Of a stretch of 64,000 nucleotides of DNA, positions 43,581 through 55,181 are shown piece after piece (within the stretch, counting starts at the first letter, position 1; the number at the start of each line of letters is the position of its first letter). The DNA lies in the NCBI GenBank assembly GCA_039704465.1, contig JASFAU010000011.1, positions 434,001 to 498,000 on the forward strand, given 5' to 3'. The notes beneath the pieces were generated by a model. The model had not been told where the DNA came from, did not search any database, and saw only the letters and a list, made by a program, of their open reading frames with translations. The translations under genes and the position numbers were made by a program. Origin of the DNA: Plasmodiophora brassicae. Lineage: Eukaryota; Endomyxa; Phytomyxea; Plasmodiophorida; Plasmodiophoridae.

Positions 43581-43598
43581 ATATCCTATATAGGATAT
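43581..43598. repeat. Perfect 18-nt palindrome ATATCCTATATAGGATAT
   Basis: The sequence equals its own reverse complement. It lies 26 bp upstream of the copine ATG (minus strand), within the likely promoter. It could be a dimeric factor site or a TATA-containing core element (it holds TATATA). Confidence 0.5.
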
Positions 43599-44007
43599 TT
43601 CTGTCCTGGTGCACTGGCTCTGACAAGTCGGGGCAGAGGGCTGGGTCGACAAAGTCCTGCGGTGCATTCCTCGCTTATCTAATATGGTAGTCCTCCTGAG
43701 GGCGCGCTGGAACCATTTCTGTGAAGCCCTGTCACGGGCGAGAGTGTCGTGCTACAACGCCTGCGTATGACGCACCCAGATCGGGGCGCGATTACCCAAA
43801 CACTGGGTGCTGGATCTCAACCGGAGGACGATTCAAACCTTTGGGTGGTGAGGTCCCAGCTCTGGGTGTGACGTTGCGTGGGTCCAACGGTAGGCGCTGG
43901 GTCCCTTTAGAGAGCAGCACCATGTCGACGTGACTCATCGGTTATGCGTCATGCTGACCTGACTGTATCTGGAATGCCCTTGTCATAATTCAACAACATA
44001 ATAGCCG

Positions 44008-44163
44008 ATGTCGCCCTTTCAGCTGAGGTTGGTGGTCGGCATGATTGCGGTTTCTGCATTGGCGACCTACGTGATCGCCAAGAGGCACGACGACCGCTTC
44101 GATATGAACAATGATGATGGCGTGAGGACTCAGTACGCTGACAGCTACGTCCCTTTGGACTGA
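44008..44163 (+). CDS. 51-residue single-pass membrane protein
   Basis: ATG at 44008 to TGA at 44161 encodes MSPFQLRLVVGMIAVSALAT then YVIAKRHDDRFDMNNDDGVR and TQYADSYVPLD. One transmembrane helix near the N terminus is followed by a short charged tail, a form seen in small mitochondrial or ER membrane subunits. Single exon. It is too short for a firm family call; a chance frame is possible. Confidence 0.4.
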   Translation: MSPFQLRLVVGMIAVSALATYVIAKRHDDRFDMNNDDGVRTQYADSYVPLD

Positions 44164-44361
44164 CGGTGTGCAATGCTTCCAGGACAGAAAGTACCGTTCT
44201 GGTCGACACCACGACGATGACGACGACGTTAGCGCGGTCCTTGCCTATCCATCTGAACAGATTGTAAACAATGATTCCATTAGGACGACAATGGAGACGA
44301 CTATGGAGATGATGATCGCGAGCGACGCCACTCGGTACTACCGCACGTTGCCGGCTGAAAG

Positions 44362-44587
44362 CTACAGCGAATTAACATTGCTGTGCTCCAGAGCCATCAC
44401 GGGCACAAGGCACATCGGCACGATAAACATCGTACCAACAGCCACCATGGCGACGACGTAAGTGTTCCCCGACTGTCTCGCTCCCCCACTTGCCAGGGCT
44501 GACGGTTAGTTGGGCCAGGGCGATGGCGAAGGCGATACGGTCAGCGCCAGCGACATTCACGTGAGTTCGCAGATCGTGCAACCGCAT
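44362..44587 (-). CDS. Possible small membrane protein
   Basis: ATG at 44587 opens MRLHDLRTHVNVAGADRIAF and AIALAQLT. The frame GNTYVVAMVAVGTMFIVPMC LVPVMALEHS up to a stop at 44362 gives a good transmembrane helix, but joining the two needs a 31-nt intron, shorter than others here. The 5' frame without splicing reads through into less plausible sequence. Call is tentative. Confidence 0.28.
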
Positions 44588-44687
44588 GTCACACGTACTG
44601 ATGCCATCCGGCCAGGTCAAGAGCAAGCACAGTCACATACCGATGGATGCCTGGTGAGGAAATACACACAGCCGTCGCGTCCGTTCA

Positions 44688-45302
44688 TTATTTGGCCTTC
44701 TTGGCCAGCGTGATATCGGACAGGCGCGACCCGTACGCTGTCATGGCCAGCAGACCACACGAGATGGCGGTCAGGGCGGCACACGCGATATGATGTTGCA
44801 CTTTCGCTAGCAGGACAGGGCCGGCAACGACGAAAGCGAGAACGTTGGCGACAAACGCGCCGGCGGCGCTGGCGGATTTCGGGTTGCGTCTGGCGTCCGC
44901 CATGGACAGTACGACGGCGATCGTCATCAGCAGGGTGGGGCTCGACAGCATAGCGGATTCGAGCGCGCCCCAGCTGAACTCGCTCGAGCGGAGCAGGTCG
45001 ATCAGCAGCATGGCGTTCGAGCAGACGGAATCAATGGCCGCCCACGCGATCGCCACCAGCGTCGCGTTCCGCGCCGACAGCATCGTCAGCGTCGCCCAGA
45101 GGCCGGCCACGTCGAACGCCCTCGCGACGACCAGCGAATTGCCGACGACCGGGACGACGGCGATGATCCGCACCAGGTTCAGCACGACGTACACGAGCAG
45201 CGCCGTGAACGTTGTCCGCGACGCCGCGTACTGGAAATGGTAGACGACGGCGTGCGGGCCGAGCGACAGCGCCGCACAGTTCAGGAAGTGGAACAACGTC
45301 AT
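44688..45302 (-). CDS. TMEM147: TMEM147-like ER membrane protein
   Basis: ATG at 45302 starts MTLFHFLNCAALSLGPHAVV, closely like the conserved MTLFHFGNC start of TMEM147. The ~204 residues form about seven membrane helices. SARNATLVAIAWAAIDSVCS matches the MSRNAG...ALGWATAELI region and SSEFSWGALESAML matches the IEFDWKYIQMSI region. The protein ends with a KKAK-type di-lysine tail, an ER retrieval signal. TMEM147 belongs to the BOS subcomplex of the multipass translocon. The frame upstream of this ATG is not needed. The transposon at 45371 inserted only ~70 bp from its start. Confidence 0.82.
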   Translation of the reverse strand: MTLFHFLNCAALSLGPHAVVYHFQYAASRTTFTALLVYVVLNLVRIIAVVPVVGNSLVVARAFDVAGLWATLTMLSARNATLVAIAWAAIDSVCSNAMLLIDLLRSSEFSWGALESAMLSSPTLLMTIAVVLSMADARRNPKSASAAGAFVANVLAFVVAGPVLLAKVQHHIACAALTAISCGLLAMTAYGSRLSDITLAKKAK

Positions 45303-45370
45303 CGCGTGCGTCGTCGTCCCTCGACCAATGCTCGCCACGGACTGCGTCGATCGGATCGACGACGGCACTA

Positions 45371-45500
45371 CAGTAATTGCTTCTAATAAGCCCCGAACTG
45401 AAATAATTGGGGTTCGGGGTCATAGAGCATTGTGAGGGTTTGGGGTCTTATTGTGAAATATTTTTTGGGTAGGTTCAGTGCTTGGGGTCTTATCAGGAGC
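45371..45500. repeat. Left terminal and subterminal repeats of the transposon
   Basis: Begins CAGTAATTGC and then carries CCCCGAAC, GGGGTTCGGGGTCATAG, GTTTGGGGTCTTA and CTTGGGGTCTTATC. These G-rich motifs match the right end in both orientations and are probable transposase binding sites. Confidence 0.7.
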
Positions 45501-45580
45501 ACAGTTTATACTTGGAGTTACGTTGCGTAATTCAACCACAGACTGGTCCCGATTAGCCCAAACAACAAGAAACGGAACAT

Positions 45581-48193
45581 TTATTTGTCGCAGCACAGGA
45601 ATGCTCGATTCACAGGGACGGCAGTATATCCTCCGACGCCAACAGGTTCTCCAAAGTGATCCACGCCCAGACAACTTGTAGTGTGCAGTCGTGCGATAAC
45701 GACCACGATGTGGCCGTCGGGCACAGGCTGTCCGTGTAGAGAGGTACGCGGTGCAGTAACAGAGCCGGTGAGTAGCGGCTGGCCATCGGAGTCGAACACC
45801 TCGACATAGTCGCCTTCACGAAAACGGTTTTGTCCGGGTTCATACGACAGGATAGGCGCGTCCTCGTCCGATGAACTAGGGTCTGCGGCCTTGTAGGTGC
45901 CTTCAGAAAATTCGCCGCTGTCGCTGCTGTCGGAATCTGTCCCGTCATCGACGTTAATTATGAACGGGACGTTCGGGATAAACCGGTACTCATCAAGACC
46001 CTGGATCTTGATCCTGCCGGGATCCGCACCCACCGTACCAAGCAGGCAACCGGTCTTCTCGAAGTACTTATGAATGTACCCCGCTTGACACAACCGCTCC
46101 CACGCTTCACCCACCCAGTTGGTAATGAGGACGCGACGCTCGGAAGCCGTGAACTTTCCTCCTAACCATTTGGATGAGAACGCAGCGTCATCGTCCATCT
46201 GCGCATCAAGCCGCGATGCGATCAGATATTTCATCATCCGACCGGCGCCGGCATCGACTGTCAACGACAATTAGCATGGGAAAATCAAGGTGAACGAAAT
46301 ACATACCAGGTTGCAACAAATCAGTAACGTTTGGCGGAAACAGCACGATTTCGCCCAAGGACTTCATCGAATCGACAAACTCTGGTGCCTTGTGGGATTG
46401 AAGGTTGTCGCAGAGGAAGGTCCGATTCTCGTCAGGGTTTACGAACGCAGGATCTTGCTGCATGACCTTCGCGATGTTTACAGCGGTCTTGGTGTCAACC
46501 CATCCGTTTTCTTGAAAATGGACCGACACCCTGGAGTCCTGTGACAAATGGCACTTAGAAGTTGATTTGAAGCGTCCAGTGAAGAACACACCCATTGATT
46601 CGGCTCGTCAGATCGGAGAATCTGTGTACCCTTGCCGCGAAATATGACATGGGGTCGCGGTTGGACCTCACAATCCGCCCCAATGCAGAGGAACAGTGTC
46701 GCCTGCCGCTTTTCATCTCCCGCACCCGGCTGCCTGATCCAGACTCGCTTTGTGCCAACGTCGTCAACGGTCCGTCTGTCACCATCATTCACGAATGGAA
46801 GAGGAACCTGCAAAGCATCAAAGAAGTGCAATACAGAGCATCTAGGCGGAATGGACCTCATCGAAGTTGAACATGGAATGTGGAAATACACTACGACTGG
46901 AATTGCGTTTCGCGAGTAGTTGATGAAATTCGTAAACGATGGGCTTGTATGCTACTGCATCAATCTTCTTTCGGTTGTTCCCGCGTCTGATGGAGAAATC
47001 GTGCCTCGGAAGGAACCCATGATAGTACCACCCATACGAGAGCTTAATCTCCTTCGCGTTGTTTGGATTTACGATGTTCGGCCTTCGACGAATCTGCCTG
47101 GCCATTGAGAGTGACCAGTTCTTCGATATTTTCCTACCTGGAATTACACAGTTAAAACGGTTACCTTTGACGGTTAACCCGGAACCACCTTTCGCCCTCT
47201 CTTTGCGGATCTCGCGAGCAAGCACCTCTTCGAGGTGCCGCAAGTCCTTCAACCAACAGCGATTGTACGAGGACTTCTTGGCACGATCGGCCGACGAAGC
47301 CACACGGTCACGTAGTTGATCTTCGTTCTTCATCCATCTTGCGATGGTCGTTGCAGGTATACCAGTATCATCGGATACAAGTTGAACCGCCAGCGCACGA
47401 GACCGCTTCTCACCCGAGCTAGGACGCTGCGTGTCCAATACTTCTTTGATAATATCCACCTTGCGCTCAAACGAATAACGCTGGCGCTTCGACGAGGGCC
47501 ATCAACCCGTTGTTCATCAGGCTGGGGATTTGCTTGGTCTATGACACAACCACGAATTATCACACAAGGCACAATATTGGGCGTAGAAACTCCATTCGGC
47601 ATACATTCTTCCTCGACCTTGTGCGTTTTCATGTGGGAAATCAGGGCTTGTTTGGTTTGACAGCGTTTATCACATTCAGAGCATGTGAACCTGTCCTTGA
47701 CCATAGCTGGACACTTGGAGGACACGAATATCTCGCCGGAGCCACGGGACATTAACATGGACGGCCCGAAGTATTTATGCAGAGTCGCTTGCGACGTCAC
47801 AGTCTTTCCGGACGTTGCATTCGATGAACTACCTGTCAGCAAACGTCATTAGTTCAAGAACGAACAAGTAACCACAACACGTACTGTGAGCAGCAGAGCC
47901 AGGACGGAAAGGGTCAAGAGTTCTGTCTGACGAAGACGCACACGATGCGGGTCTTGCTTCTTGCTTTCCATTCACGTCTACGAGAGAGACAGTTATTCAC
48001 GAACGTTCGTGGCAAAAACTCGCTGACCTTCACTCGATTCCTCGAGGTGACTGTTGTCGCTGGGACCTGTGTTGCCTGATCCCTTGTATCGGGCGATAAG
48101 CGCTCGTTTCATATCATCGAACTCCGAAGGTGTTATAATATCATCCTTCAGCAGCCCAGATAGCTCACGGAGCTCTTCCAGCATCGATGACAT
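45581..48193 (-). CDS. Transposase: SHOCT-like start, C2H2 finger, HTH and DDE domain
   Basis: ATG at 48193 opens MSSMLEELRELSGLLKDDII then TPSEFDDMKRALIARYK, a SHOCT-like helix pair. After a gap (intron within ~47842-48000) comes FTCSECDKRCQTKQALISHM KTH, a C2H2 finger, then a helix-turn-helix region TGIPATTIARWMKNEDQLRD. The catalytic core reads FNFDE/VPLPFVNDGDRRTVD (first Asp), TLFLCIGADCEVQPRPHVIF, TFLCDNLQSHKAPEFVDSMK (second Asp) and VTDLLQP/VDAGAGRMMKYL (third Asp), with short introns at the slashes. This is a DDE_1-type core of the sort found in oomycete and protist elements. The ORF looks intact, so the element may be active. Confidence 0.8.
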
Positions 48194-48299
48194 TCGCACA
48201 GAAGCACTACAACACCATTCGACAATGCACAATGAGTCAATGAGCTTGCGCGGCACCGCCGCGTAGTCCGTGCACCAAAAAAACAGCAAAACGTTATGT

Positions 48300-48451
48300 G
48301 GAATTCCTAATAAGACCCCAAACATCTAAATTTAGCCCTATGTCTTTTATTAAGACCCCGGATATGCCTCGAAATCGGGGTTCGGGGTCATAAGCCATCG
48401 AATTCAGGGTTCGGGGCTTATTACAGGAAACCTTAATAGGAGCAATTACTG
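48300..48451. repeat. Right terminal and subterminal repeats of the transposon
   Basis: Contains AATAAGACCCCAAAC, TAAGACCCCGGATA, GGGGTTCGGGGTCATAAG, GGGTTCGGGGCTTATTA and ends in AGCAATTACTG before the TA duplication. Confidence 0.7.
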
Positions 48452-48500
48452 TACCCGACCGAATGCTACATTGACCCGCCGTTGCTCTGCGTGCTGTGGT

Positions 48501-49559
48501 TTAAGAGGCGCGGTTCCCATTGTATGCAGGCGCGGGCTGGGCAACGCCCGTTGTTAGCATGCGGATGCCGTCGGAGAGCTCCAGGTAGAGCTTGGACCTG
48601 TCGGAGTGGGCCGTCCTGGATTTCCATTGGCCGAAGCCGTCGGCGGTGCCGCCGTCCAGGTGCTTCCAGTCCATGACGGGTTTGAACGTGCACGCGGACA
48701 GGTGCTGGATCCGCTGGTCGATGCCGCGGACGATGCGCTTCTCCATGCGCACGTCGTTCCATGCGAGGCTGCGGTCGTAGACGCCGTTGAGGTCGTGGCA
48801 CGGCGGGGCGCTCGGCTCGTCGAGAGCCGCCAGTGCAGCGCGAATCCGATCTCGTTCGATACGTTCGGCAACACGCGCCTCGTACGCCCGGCGTTGCCGC
48901 TGGTGGAACGGCAACAGTTTCCGCTTCGTCTTCATGGGCGGGACGCGGGGGCTGAACGTGCAGGTGTTCGCCATGTCCTGTTCAATGCGGGCGATCAGGT
49001 GGTTCCGCTTGGCGATGGTGGCTGCCATTTCCTCCCGATCTCGCTGGTAGAACCAGTCATCTGGTCGGCGAGGCCGCCTCTGGGACCGTATTGGTTTTCG
49101 TCGCGGTTTCTTGGGCTGCTGCTCCATGATCGTCGACGATGCGTTCGCAGCCGGTTGCGGCGGATGGCCCGTTCCTGGGACAGCCTGCTCCTGCCCGGAT
49201 GGGGGATGTTGTTCCCGAAGTCCCCCTGTGAACGAACGCCTACGCAGGCGCCAGAGGGATCGCAGGCGCCGCCACAGCTTACGTCTGGGGTTATCGGAGG
49301 GAGATGATGGCTCGACCACCGGCACAGGGGCGGCGTCCGAGATCGTGCGCTCCTGCCCTGCATCGGTCGTTTCCCCTATGGACTCGCGTTCCCCAGGAAA
49401 CTCTGTCATCGAAGGCGACCGCGTCGACGAGAACAGCCTCGATTTCCACTTGGACAGGCTCGACAGGGACGGCGACCGCGCATTGCCTTTCGACCCGAAC
49501 AGCGACCGCCGCGGGGATGTTGGCGGCCCCCCGCCTGCGACGGTATCGCTGGCGCTCAT
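48501..49559 (-). CDS. Basic, mostly disordered protein with TFxP motifs
   Basis: Start at ATG 49559 (MSASDTVAGGGPPTSP). The N-terminal 170 residues are Ser/Pro/Arg-rich. A charged helical part follows: DWFYQRDREEMAATIAKRNH, ANTCTFSPRVPPMK, AYEARVAERIERDRIRAALA and a second related motif, SACTFKPVMDWKHLDGG. The paired CTF.P motifs after charged helices occur in ciliary and microtubule-associated proteins of many protists, so a cytoskeletal role is possible. An upstream frame (49556-49720, DTDLEPGALVRVLPDAEIAF) may be a separate exon or gene. No enzyme signature. Confidence 0.55.
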   Translation of the reverse strand: MSASDTVAGGGPPTSPRRSLFGSKGNARSPSLSSLSKWKSRLFSSTRSPSMTEFPGERESIGETTDAGQERTISDAAPVPVVEPSSPSDNPRRKLWRRLRSLWRLRRRSFTGGLREQHPPSGQEQAVPGTGHPPQPAANASSTIMEQQPKKPRRKPIRSQRRPRRPDDWFYQRDREEMAATIAKRNHLIARIEQDMANTCTFSPRVPPMKTKRKLLPFHQRQRRAYEARVAERIERDRIRAALAALDEPSAPPCHDLNGVYDRSLAWNDVRMEKRIVRGIDQRIQHLSACTFKPVMDWKHLDGGTADGFGQWKSRTAHSDRSKLYLELSDGIRMLTTGVAQPAPAYNGNRAS

Positions 49560-49917
49560 ACTCCCGACGCCTCCCCTGGTATAGCTAAACACCAACCATA
49601 ATAGTACGCGAATGCGATCTCTGCATCCGGAAGGACCCTGACGAGCGCGCCTGGTTCCAAGTCGGTATCCGGGCAGGGCAGTGCAGTTGGGGTGACAGGT
49701 GTCGTTCGTTCACGTTGGGCCATACTTATTTTCGGCGACTGCGCGCCCCGCGGGGCAAACACGTTCACTGCGCGTCCGCGGGTGACGCCCTGACGCGAAC
49801 CGCCGGGCGGCGTGTCGAAGCAACGCGAGTGCGGGTTCTGAGCCGTGGGTGGGCACGGGGCAGAGCGGCAGCTGCACTGGGGCGGGCCGGATTCCATTCC
49901 GCGGAATCATTTTGGGT

Positions 49918-52903
49918 ATGGTATTCGCCTGTGACGCGCAGCGCATCGCGCCGGGCGTTGAGATGGGCGGGATGGCGGACGCGGACGTCGATGACGTCGG
50001 GACCGTGCGCGAGTGCCGCGTCTGTCGCGGCGGGTCGTTCGACGACGAGCCGCTGTACAACCCGTGCCTGTGCCGCGGGTCGATCAAGTGGGTGCACCAG
50101 TCGTGCCTGCAGGACTGGCTGGCGCATCGACCGCGAACGGACGGGCGATGCGAACTGTGTCGGCATCCCATTGCGTTCGCACCGATATACGCGAGCGACG
50201 CGCCCGAATCGCTGTCGTTCGTCCAGGTCGTGACGGATCTTGCGACGAGGTTTATCAAATGCCTCCCGGGCGTTGCAAGATCCGCTGTGGTCGCCGCTGC
50301 CTGGCTAATTCTTGTGCCGTTGCTGACGCGGTTCATGCTGCGAGCGTGCTTCCGAGCGGAGCTGTCCTGGCTGTTCTCTGTCGCCGCATTTCGTGGCGTC
50401 CTTCCTCGTCCACTGACTCCGCTGAATCTGCTGTTCGATTTCCAAACCGGCATCCTGATTTGTTCGCTGATTTTCGTGTCCGTCGCTCTGATGGCCTCGT
50501 TTCGGGATATATTCCCCGACGACTTCGTCCCGTTCGACAATCGGGAACAGGCGCCTTCAGACGAAGAACCTGGTGTCGATGATCCGTTCGACCCAGCGTT
50601 TGCCCTGCTGCCCGCTGAGCAAGCGCCTTTGCCTGTTGCCGAACCTGACGAGGCCGGGGTTTTCATTGAAGACATGCCGCTCTCTCAGTGGCTCGGATTC
50701 TCTGGTCACTGGACGGTCTTCATTTGCCACTTCGCGTTCGTACTCCTGTGTATGTACCCGGTCGACCGTTGTGTCGTTACCGTGCTAATCGTCTATGTAG
50801 GCAATTTCATGGTGCTTCTCTGTGCCATCTTCATACCTCTACGGACAGGGAGAGTAATCATGAACCATGTGTGGCAAATCGAGTCGTCGACGCTCGCTAT
50901 CCAGATCCTGGACGGAGCCAGCACCCTGATGGCCCTGGCGCTCTCGGAGAACCTCGTTCCGGACACGGATGCACTGCGTGTGAGTGCTATCGAATCGTTC
51001 GCCCCGGGCTCGTTTTTCGACCAAGCGATGACCATTGCCGTCGGATTTGGAGTCCTCGTTCTGTCGATGTCGCTCTTCATCATTGCCGTCTCATCGTTTG
51101 GGAGTGCCTGGAGCAATGCTATTGGCCGCTTCCTTCTGTCGGCGTTTCTCAATATCTTGATGTGCATCAAAGTCGCCGTGTTACTAGCAGTGGAACTGGT
51201 TGGATGCCCGATCCTGTTCGGGATAATTATCGATGTACTCACAATCGGGATACGGCATACCACCTTATCAGCTCGGATGGACGCGTTCCTGGCATCTCCG
51301 TCCCTCTCCGTCCTGCTCTTCTGGTTCACAGGCATCGCCCTCTTTCTAAACCTGTCAGTTTTCGCATCCGTTCTACGTCAGACTGTTCGAAGAGAGGTAT
51401 ACCTCGTTCTTTTCCGAGACGTAAGTGTGGGCTGCATGCGACAGCAATGACTCCATGCTAATGGTGAATGTCGTGTAGCCTGAAGATCCAGATTTCCACC
51501 CTATTCAGGAACTCGTTGACAAGCCTCTTCCCCGCCTTATTCGAAGTTTGGTTGTATCTGTTACCATCTATGTTGTTCTCCTTCTCCTCTGCCTACATGT
51601 CCCAACGAAAATGGCTGTGTCGATCGTCCCGTCTGTTGCTCCTCTAACGCTGCGATTTTCCAATTCAAACGAGTACGTACGCTTCTTGTTAATCGACAGC
51701 CTCGGTTCTCAGCGATGTGTTTCGTGATGTTAGGATGCCTGGTGATCTCGTGTTCCTCCATTTCTGTCTCCCGTTCGCCATCGAGCGCATACACTCAGGC
51801 CGTTTGCACAGTAGGTTTGTATCGTTCTGGCTGAAACATGTTTGCCGACTGCTGTCACTGTCCGATTTCGTGTTGCCACGGCCTGTTGGGACGAACCAGC
51901 AACCTGCCGCTCCTTCTCACCTATCATTGCGCGTGTTTCTGTTGTTCCTCCTGGCCTGGATAACGTACATTGTCGTTTTCTTTGCTTGCTTCGTAACGCC
52001 TCTGCTTGTTGGGCGGGCGGTTCTAGCTCATGCCGTCGTCGTGCTGACATACCATGACATGTACGCGTTCCTCGTCGGCTTCAACATTTTCCTTGGCATC
52101 TTATGGGCCATTGAGACGGCCGTCCGTGTTTGTCAAAGAGGAGACTTTGCGAAAATGGCAGCATTCCTCAGCAAATGGATCGTGTTTGTGAGTCCTGCGT
52201 TTGAGCTTAAATGTACTGCCTTATATCTGAACGGGAATATTGTCGACAGTCGGGGAAAGTCGTTGCGATCATGCTTGCGGGTGGCTTGCAACTTCCGCTA
52301 ATGGTCGGCATTCTCTTTGACCTGCTCGTCATCATTCCTGTCAGGGTGCCGGTAGACCAGAGCCCTGTGGTATACCTGACGCAAGACTGGATTCTTGGAC
52401 TCGTGACTCTCAAAATCTGTGCAAGACTGATACGGATCGGCGTTATACCGTCGTCGCGATGGAGGGAACGAATTGAGCATCTGGGCCATATGGGCGTAAC
52501 AGGGCTGGATGTTGCCTGGGTCCTAACCGAAATCATATGGCCGGTGGCGCTCAATGTTGGGGTCCATCTTGGTAGGGCTCTCCTTGTCTTGTTGTCTGTA
52601 TGTTAATGTTTACAACGGTTTGTCGCAGCGTTCCCGTATGTGTTTGCACGGGCCGTGTACCCGATGCTCGACGAGTCCCCCCGAGGCCAGGAAGTCATGC
52701 TGAGGTTCGGCTTCTTTGTGTTTGGAGTGGGTCGATTCGCCGTGTTCCTGTGCGCGTTACTGTTGCGCTGGTTCTGCAATCTGGAGAAGTCCCTGTTTAA
52801 CGATCGGTATCTAGTCGGGTGCGGACACTGCCCGTCGTCTTGTCTGGAATCTATCTGACACTGCCTGCGTTCTGACAGGCAGCGGTTACTGAACCACGAA
52901 TGA
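49918..52903 (+). CDS. MARCHF6: Doa10/MARCHF6 ER membrane E3 ubiquitin ligase
   Basis: An N-terminal RING-CH domain is complete: CRVCRGGSFDDEPLYNPCLC, RGSIKWVHQSCLQDWL, CELCRHPIAF. About 12-14 transmembrane helices follow. Introns restore conserved text: PEDPDFHPIQELVDKPLPRL after 51430-51478; NSNEMPGDLVFLHFCLPFAI after a 61-nt intron near 51679; LKSGKVVAIMLAGGLQLPL after 52211-52248; VALNVGVHLAFPYVFARAVY after a 57-nt intron near 52572-52628; DRYLVGQRLLNHE after a 60-nt intron at 52819-52878. VPVDQSPVVYLTQDWILGLV and YLVGQRL match human MARCHF6. Expected role: ER-associated degradation of membrane and N-degron clients. Confidence 0.93.
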
Positions 52904-53017
52904 TCGTTGGCAGTCTAGTAACGAATTCTGTGATCACCACCTCAATTCATTGCTTAAAGTAAATACAAACGCTATCAGTTCGAGTTCCCATCTCTACCCG
53001 GTTGGTTCCGCCCGTCC

Positions 53018-54927
53018 TTGCAATCGATCTCCCCCAGTTCGTCGTCGTCCTCTTCGTGTGACGGCGGTCACAGACTACAGGCTGTGCCAGAGAGAACGAT
53101 CGAACAACAGGTCCACGCGACACGACAACTGGCTGTTTACGCCCAGGTCCACTGGCATATCCGCAGCGCCATGTTCGACTACAATAGTCTGTACCTCGTC
53201 CAGCTGGCCCTGACAGGCTACATGCCGGTTCGCCTGTACCAGTACAGGTGCCATCGGCAAGACTTCCCCATTCGGTCCGTCGCCTGACTTGCACATGCCG
53301 TGCGTCGCGGTTCATGATCCGACCAGGTTGTGGAGGCACGGGTTCGTGACTGCCGCCGGGTGGTCCCTCTTGTTCCACATCTGGGTACTGTGTATGTCCC
53401 AAGCAATGGAACAGTTTCCCGTTATTGCCGCCGCCATACCGCTCATGGTGACCGAGTCCATCACAATCGACATATTCCTCCTCGAAGCCGCCAACGTACG
53501 TCGGGAGCAGTCTAGAGGATGCTCTCACCGAACTGACCGCCGCGTAAGGTCTATCGCAAACTGAAGACATTCCAGCGGGTCAATAAGTCTGGCGCTGTCG
53601 CGAGCATGAGTACTGCTGGGACACTCGACACGAACAGGGAGGCACCAAAGGTTCCGAGTGCCGCCCGATACCTGGCATGCCTCCTGACCCCGGCGGCGTC
53701 CATCCTGTTCATTGCTGTCAATGCAATTGTGCTGCAGGCCATTCCGTGCCTGGTGCTCTTCTCACGTCACCAGGGCCTCGCGTTCCTGCCGGCCTCTGAA
53801 TGCACTAACAACGCAGTACATCGGGGCTGTGTGAACCTGTACGGTCGTCTACGTCTCCCTTACGTTCAGCGACCTGACAAACGTGTCCAGGATCATCGTC
53901 GTCATTTGCAAGGGCGTGGTTAGCCTACTGCTGGCGGCCTTCATATCGTTCTGCCTGTCCGGCGTCCAGGATTCGACAGGGACCAAGTCGGGCCTGAAGC
54001 GCGTCGCCGTCTCGTACCTACTCAGCTATGCACTGTACCTGGTGCTGACGACCCTGTTCGGGCGGACGGCTCTGTCAGCTACCAACGCCGATGTCTTCGG
54101 GAACTTGCTGATCCTCGGGTTCCATGCCGTGTTCCATTTCGCTATCACCGAGCCAGTCGTTAGGGCGAAACGGTTCGCTGCTGAGTCAAGCCCTGAAACG
54201 TACCAGGACATCCACCCGTTCCTGTCGGTGCCGAAATGGTTCGACGCGCTCTACCAGCACGCCATCACCGAATGCAACGCCGAGAACCTGCTGTTCTGGA
54301 AATCCGTTCAGGAGTGCGACAATGGGACCGCGTCCCCTATCAAACGACTCTCTCGGATCCGGTCGTCGCGTTCCCTGCGGCGCCTGGGGGTCAAGAGCGA
54401 CCAGCCGCAGATGCAATTCATCTACAACACGTTCATTGCTCCTGGCGCTCCCTTAGAGGTATGTTCTCGCTGGCGCAGCGCAGGCATGCGACATCAGCCT
54501 GACCGTGTCCGCCTAGGTCAACCTGCCTGCAGACGTGACGGTCAGCCTCCACGCCTATTTCAAAGGATTGGCAGGACCACCCGATGCGTGCTCGCTGTCG
54601 ACCACGCAAGGGTCGGCAAGTTCGATCCTGAACAGCAGCGTATACACAGACGCTGTGAACGCGATCGAGTTCCTAATAGCGCAAGGTTGGTAAGCCCGGT
54701 TGGAGATCGCGGGGGTCACTCTTTGCTCAGGACGTACGACCTACACAGACATACTGCCGAGGTTCCGCTCGACAGCAGCGGGGAAGGCGGCGTGGGCCGA
54801 GTACGAAGCCAGTCGCATTGAACGGATGGCCCTGGACAGCGAGGTGACCCCGACGTCGGTCGCTGCCGAGAAGGTGCCCCACCCGCAGCGGGGCACCAGC
54901 ATGCCGGTCGTCCTCGAAATGAACTGA
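53018..54927 (+). CDS. 7TM-RGS protein 1
   Basis: Exons read IRSAMFDYNSLYLVQLALTG YMPVRLYQ, then LWRHGFVTAAGWSLLFHIWV, IAAAIPLMVTESITIDIFLL, RYLACLLTPAASILFIAVNA, VSRIIVVICKGVVSLLLAAF, RVAVSYLLSYALYLVLTTLF and GNLLILGFHAVFHFAITEP, giving about seven helices. A C-terminal RGS domain follows: LSVPKWFDALYQHAITECNA ENLLFWKSVQEC, QMQFIYNTFIAPGAPLE, VNLPADVTVSLHAYFKGLAG and AVNAIEFLIAQ. The order matches the AtRGS1-type receptor-like RGS design, predicting GTPase acceleration of a G-alpha at the membrane. The true start lies in an unresolved 5' exon; 53018 is the open-frame edge, not an ATG. Confidence 0.68.
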
Positions 54928-55181
54928 GGAGGCAGCGGGAACAGGCCCCATAGGACGGTGCGGGTCCGGGCACCCGCTATAGTCGGCAGCTGCGCACTCA
55001 CTATAATTAGTCTTTGTTAAACCTCAGACTGCAATTATACGATATACGATATTGCAGTGATGAAGAGACATCTCGACCGGATGCTGTTCGCGGCTTGATC
55101 GCGGCCTTGGCCGCTGATCGCCGCCATGGCTCATTCTGGAATCACTATAGATAGCTGAGCTGCAATACCCCCTCTGTCGGA

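Larger units (their letters stand above)
45371..48451. mobile_element. DNA transposon, Tc1/mariner/pogo superfamily, ~3.08 kb
   Basis: The left end CAGTAATTGCTTCTA and right end TAGGAGCAATTACTG form terminal inverted repeats flanked on both sides by TA (45369-45370 and 48452-48453), the target duplication of Tc1/mariner/pogo elements. Subterminal repeats of GGGGTTCGGGGTCATA type recur in both orientations inside each end. The interior encodes one spliced transposase on the minus strand with the DDE residues in place. The element lies between TMEM147 and the next gene and breaks neither coding region. Confidence 0.87.

Noticed and set aside
43721..43933. 70-codon plus frame with repeated CTGGGTG motifs
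   Set aside because: Short and low in protein character; the repeats look incidental.
52598..52628. Ultra-short (27-31 nt) intron in the Doa10 gene
   Set aside because: A 27-nt GT..AG removal restores frame, but a normal 57-nt intron with donor near 52572 also does and aligns equally well with MARCHF6, so the short one is unnecessary.
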